From Thermomicrobiales bacterium (lineage in GTDB: Bacteria > Chloroflexota > Chloroflexia > Thermomicrobiales > UBA6265), in assembly GCA_025937615.1 (NCBI GenBank), contig JAICRA010000077.1, positions 1 to 7,033 on the forward strand: a stretch of DNA of 7,033 nucleotides. The letters are read 5' to 3'. The notes beneath the pieces are model-generated. The model was not told where the DNA came from, ran no database searches, and saw only the letters and a program-made list of their open reading frames with translations. Of the stretch, positions 4,921 through 7,033 are shown in pieces. The position numbers were made by a program, and so were the translations under genes. Numbering within the stretch: position 1 is the stretch's first letter; each line of letters begins with the position of its first letter.

Positions 4921-6579
4921 TTGATCCCGCGCACGTTTCACATGATCCTTCCCCTGGTCGCGATCACCGTCCTTGGCTGGCTTTTCCCGGTTACCACAAC
5001 TGCCACCGCGACACCGACCGCGGGCGGCGTGGTCGTCATTGAAGCGACTGATCGACCCAGGGAATCGAACCCCTCTGGCCGGCAGGAGCTACGGCTCGCC
5101 GGCACGATCATCGATCCGACGCCGCTCGATCCCGCGGTAGCCAGGGATGTCAACTCGGCGTTCATGACCCGTCAGGTATTCCGGGGTCTGACTCGGTTCG
5201 ACGAAAATCTCGAACCCGTACCTGAGCTCGCGCAGCGGATCGAGATCAGCGCCGATGGGCTCACCTATCGCTTTCAGCTCCGGGAAGACGCAGCGTTTGC
5301 CGATGGCTCCCGGATCACGCCAGAGGACGTCGTGTTTTCGTTCACGCGGGCGCTAAGCCCGCAGACGGCGGCAGACGCTGGCGCCGCGCTCGCCGGTCCG
5401 TCGTACCTCGGCGATATCGTCGGCGCCGACGAGGTCATTCGGGGCGAAGCGAGCGAGCTGACAGGGCTCCGGGTCGTCGACGATCGAACACTGGAGATCG
5501 ATCTCAAGGCGCCGCGAGCCACGTTCTTGATGAAGCTCGCCTCGGCGCCAGCCGCGATCGTCGATCCCGACGACGTCGCGCGCGGCGGCGAATGGTGGCG
5601 GGACCCAAACGCTTCTGGCCCGTATGTGGTCGACGTTTGGGAGCCGGAAAGCGAGCTTCAGCTCTATGGCAACGAGCAGTATGTGGGGGGGGTGCCAGAC
5701 CTGCGGCGGGTGACCTTCCGCCTCGGCCCCAGCGCGTCCAACCCCTTCAACCTCTATCAGGCCGATGAGATCGACGTCGCCGGCGTGCCGATTCAAGCGA
5801 TCGATCGCGTCGCCGACGAAGAGAGTCCGCTACTATCGGAGCTCGACGTATCGCCGGTCCTGTCCACGACCTATATCGCGTTCCGTACCGATGTTGCCCC
5901 CATGGACGACCCGGAAATCCGGCGAGCCGTGCAACTGGCATTTCCCCGCTGGAAAGTTGCCGATATTCTTCTCGGTGGACGCCAGGAGACGGCGAACGGG
6001 ATCATTCCACCCGGCACCCTCGGTCGCGACTGGCCACAGACGGCGCCTGCGCAGGACCTCGAGGGGGCCCGAGCGGCGATTGCAAACTCTTCCTACGGCA
6101 GCGCCGAGAACGTGCCGCCGATCAGGATCTACGGTGCCAGTCCTTTTGGCTCCGAGGCTCTCCGTGAAGTTTTGGAGCGAGAGCTTGGCCTGACCGTCGA
6201 GGTGCTCGACGTGGACTGGCCGCAGTTCAATCAGAGGTTGTCCGAGAAAACGTTCCCAGCCTACGAGCTTACCTGGGTTGCCGATTTTCCAGACCCTGAA
6301 ACCTTTCTCTGGAACCTGTTCGCCTCCACCTCGCCAGACAACTACTCTGAATACGCCAATCCAACATTCGACGCACTGCTCGACCAGGCGGCGGCGACGC
6401 TCGACGTCGATGAGCGCGCTGCTCTTTACGCCGAGGCGGAAGCTGTGCTCCTCGGCGACAACGCGGTCCTTCCGCTCTCTCACGACGTGCGCTACACCCT
6501 GATGAAGCCGTGGGTAAAGGGGCTCGACATCACGCCGCTCGGTATGCTCTATCTCGAAAATGCCTGGCTGGAACGATAG
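4921..6579 (+). CDS. Extracellular solute-binding protein, family 5 (peptide-type)
   Basis: This is the secreted capture subunit of a DppA/OppA-like ABC importer, which presents substrate to the permeases encoded upstream. From TTG 4921 it has 552 residues, normal for family 5. It starts with a signal peptide: a short basic start (MIPRTF), then hydrophobic MILPLVAITVLGWLFPV (8-24), then a Thr/Ala-rich region (25-34) where cleavage is likely. No lipobox cysteine is visible, so it may be released or held by an uncleaved anchor. The family hallmark is visible as LTRFDENLEPVPELAQRIEI (90-109), followed by LTYRFQLREDAAFADGSRIT (114-133) and PEDVVFSFTRAL (134-145). Later landmarks are ASGPYVVDVWEP, AFRTDVAPMDDPEIRRAVQLAF and FPDPETFLWNLF. 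The ATG at 4903 would add MNRRPA, with two more arginines, and cannot be excluded. The ligand cannot be deduced. Confidence 0.93.
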   Translation: MIPRTFHMILPLVAITVLGWLFPVTTTATATPTAGGVVVIEATDRPRESNPSGRQELRLAGTIIDPTPLDPAVARDVNSAFMTRQVFRGLTRFDENLEPVPELAQRIEISADGLTYRFQLREDAAFADGSRITPEDVVFSFTRALSPQTAADAGAALAGPSYLGDIVGADEVIRGEASELTGLRVVDDRTLEIDLKAPRATFLMKLASAPAAIVDPDDVARGGEWWRDPNASGPYVVDVWEPESELQLYGNEQYVGGVPDLRRVTFRLGPSASNPFNLYQADEIDVAGVPIQAIDRVADEESPLLSELDVSPVLSTTYIAFRTDVAPMDDPEIRRAVQLAFPRWKVADILLGGRQETANGIIPPGTLGRDWPQTAPAQDLEGARAAIANSSYGSAENVPPIRIYGASPFGSEALREVLERELGLTVEVLDVDWPQFNQRLSEKTFPAYELTWVADFPDPETFLWNLFASTSPDNYSEYANPTFDALLDQAAATLDVDERAALYAEAEAVLLGDNAVLPLSHDVRYTLMKPWVKGLDITPLGMLYLENAWLER

Positions 6580-7033
6580 ATGGCTGGGACGCTGACACCG
6601 GTGCGTGGTTCGAGGATTACCGCACCCGAGGTGCGCCCGCTCGAGCGCGAAGACATCCCCGCTCTGCGTCTTCCCGGGAGACGTGGAGCCGATTCGGTGC
6701 GCAAACTGCTCGAGCTCCATCCAGGGAGATCGGTCTGGGTACCGTCGACACTCGAATACGCACTCATTGGCCCCTGGCGAAACCGGCCGGAGATCGCGAG
6801 CATCGAGGACCTTGTCGCTGTCCGCCACATGGAGGAGCTGCTTTGCACCGCTGTCGAGCGCTGTGCCGCGCACGGCGACGACCTGGTGCTGACAGTCGAG
6901 CTCGACTCCCGACGCTCCCCCACCCGCTACGAGCGCGCCGGATTGGAGATGCTGGAAGAGGTCATCACCTACGAGATGGGCATCATGAGAGAGCCGTGGT
7001 CGCGCAGCGAGCGCATGCGTCTAGTCGGCGTCA
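6580..7033 (+). CDS. GNAT-like acetyltransferase-family protein (partial, runs off the window)
   Basis: The frame opens with ATG at 6580, immediately after the TAG of the binding protein gene, with only a weak GGAA 6 nt upstream. It stays open for 151 codons to the window end. The beginning, ITAPEVRPLEREDIPALRLP (13-32), resembles the first strand and helix of a GNAT fold. SPTRYERAGLEMLEEVITYEM (113-133) closely matches the characteristic late GNAT segment, where a Tyr and Glu precede a Gly and a final strand. The usual acetyl-CoA pyrophosphate loop (R/QxxGxG/A) is not apparent in the central part (about 60-110). It may therefore be a degenerate or non-catalytic domain, perhaps the first of two, since coding continues past the point where a single GNAT domain would end. 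Family membership is inference from sequence pattern only. The stop-start junction implies translation coupled to the binding protein gene. Confidence 0.6.
   Translation, partial: MAGTLTPVRGSRITAPEVRPLEREDIPALRLPGRRGADSVRKLLELHPGRSVWVPSTLEYALIGPWRNRPEIASIEDLVAVRHMEELLCTAVERCAAHGDDLVLTVELDSRRSPTRYERAGLEMLEEVITYEMGIMREPWSRSERMRLVGV

Noticed and set aside
5833..6873. 346-residue minus-strand open frame opposite the solute-binding protein gene
   Set aside because: Its length is explained by the codon bias of the sense gene (few stops on the opposite strand in GC-rich DNA). No family features or SD are seen.
1..7033. CRISPR arrays, insertion sequences, attachment sites
   Set aside because: I saw no regularly spaced repeats, transposase frames or terminal inverted repeats on either strand.

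Overview
The window is GC-rich bacterial DNA with strongly G/C-biased third codon positions and several TTG start codons preceded by good Shine-Dalgarno (SD) sequences. It also has a CTC-type ribosomal protein L25 with an acidic tail and a family-5 peptide-type ABC transporter. These traits would fit a high-GC Chloroflexota lineage (for example Thermomicrobia) or an actinobacterium. That assignment is inference, because no taxonomic marker was compared.

Positions 1-158 (plus strand) hold the tail of an upstream transcript: the last codons of a probable upstream gene, a 16-codon mini-ORF with a very strong SD, a set of three mutually complementary segments, and a near-perfect intrinsic terminator. 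Positions 209-850 (minus strand) encode ribosomal protein L25 (rplY), convergent with that transcript. Positions 851-1154 contain no gene. They form the divergent control region between rplY and the transporter operon, with a 14-nt palindrome and T7 tract on the rplY side, a GAAACGAA/TTCGTTTC inverted repeat, and a recognisable promoter (TTGACG-17-TACCAT) facing the operon.

Positions 1155-7033 form a plus-strand cluster. It encodes a DppB-type permease, a DppC-type permease, an unrecognised ~112-residue protein, a SpoIIE/PP2C-type phosphatase domain, a short P-loop NTPase/kinase-like protein, a secreted family-5 solute-binding protein, and a partial GNAT-like protein running off the end. The two permeases and the binding protein make up the membrane and capture parts of a dipeptide/oligopeptide-type importer. 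The two ATPase subunits are not in the window.

The most unusual feature is that the phosphatase and P-loop protein sit between the permeases and their binding protein. The unrecognised ORF and the phosphatase also appear to be one gene split by a one-base frame change near a run of four C's (3586-3589). The phosphatase frame looks fully coding upstream of its first usable start codon.
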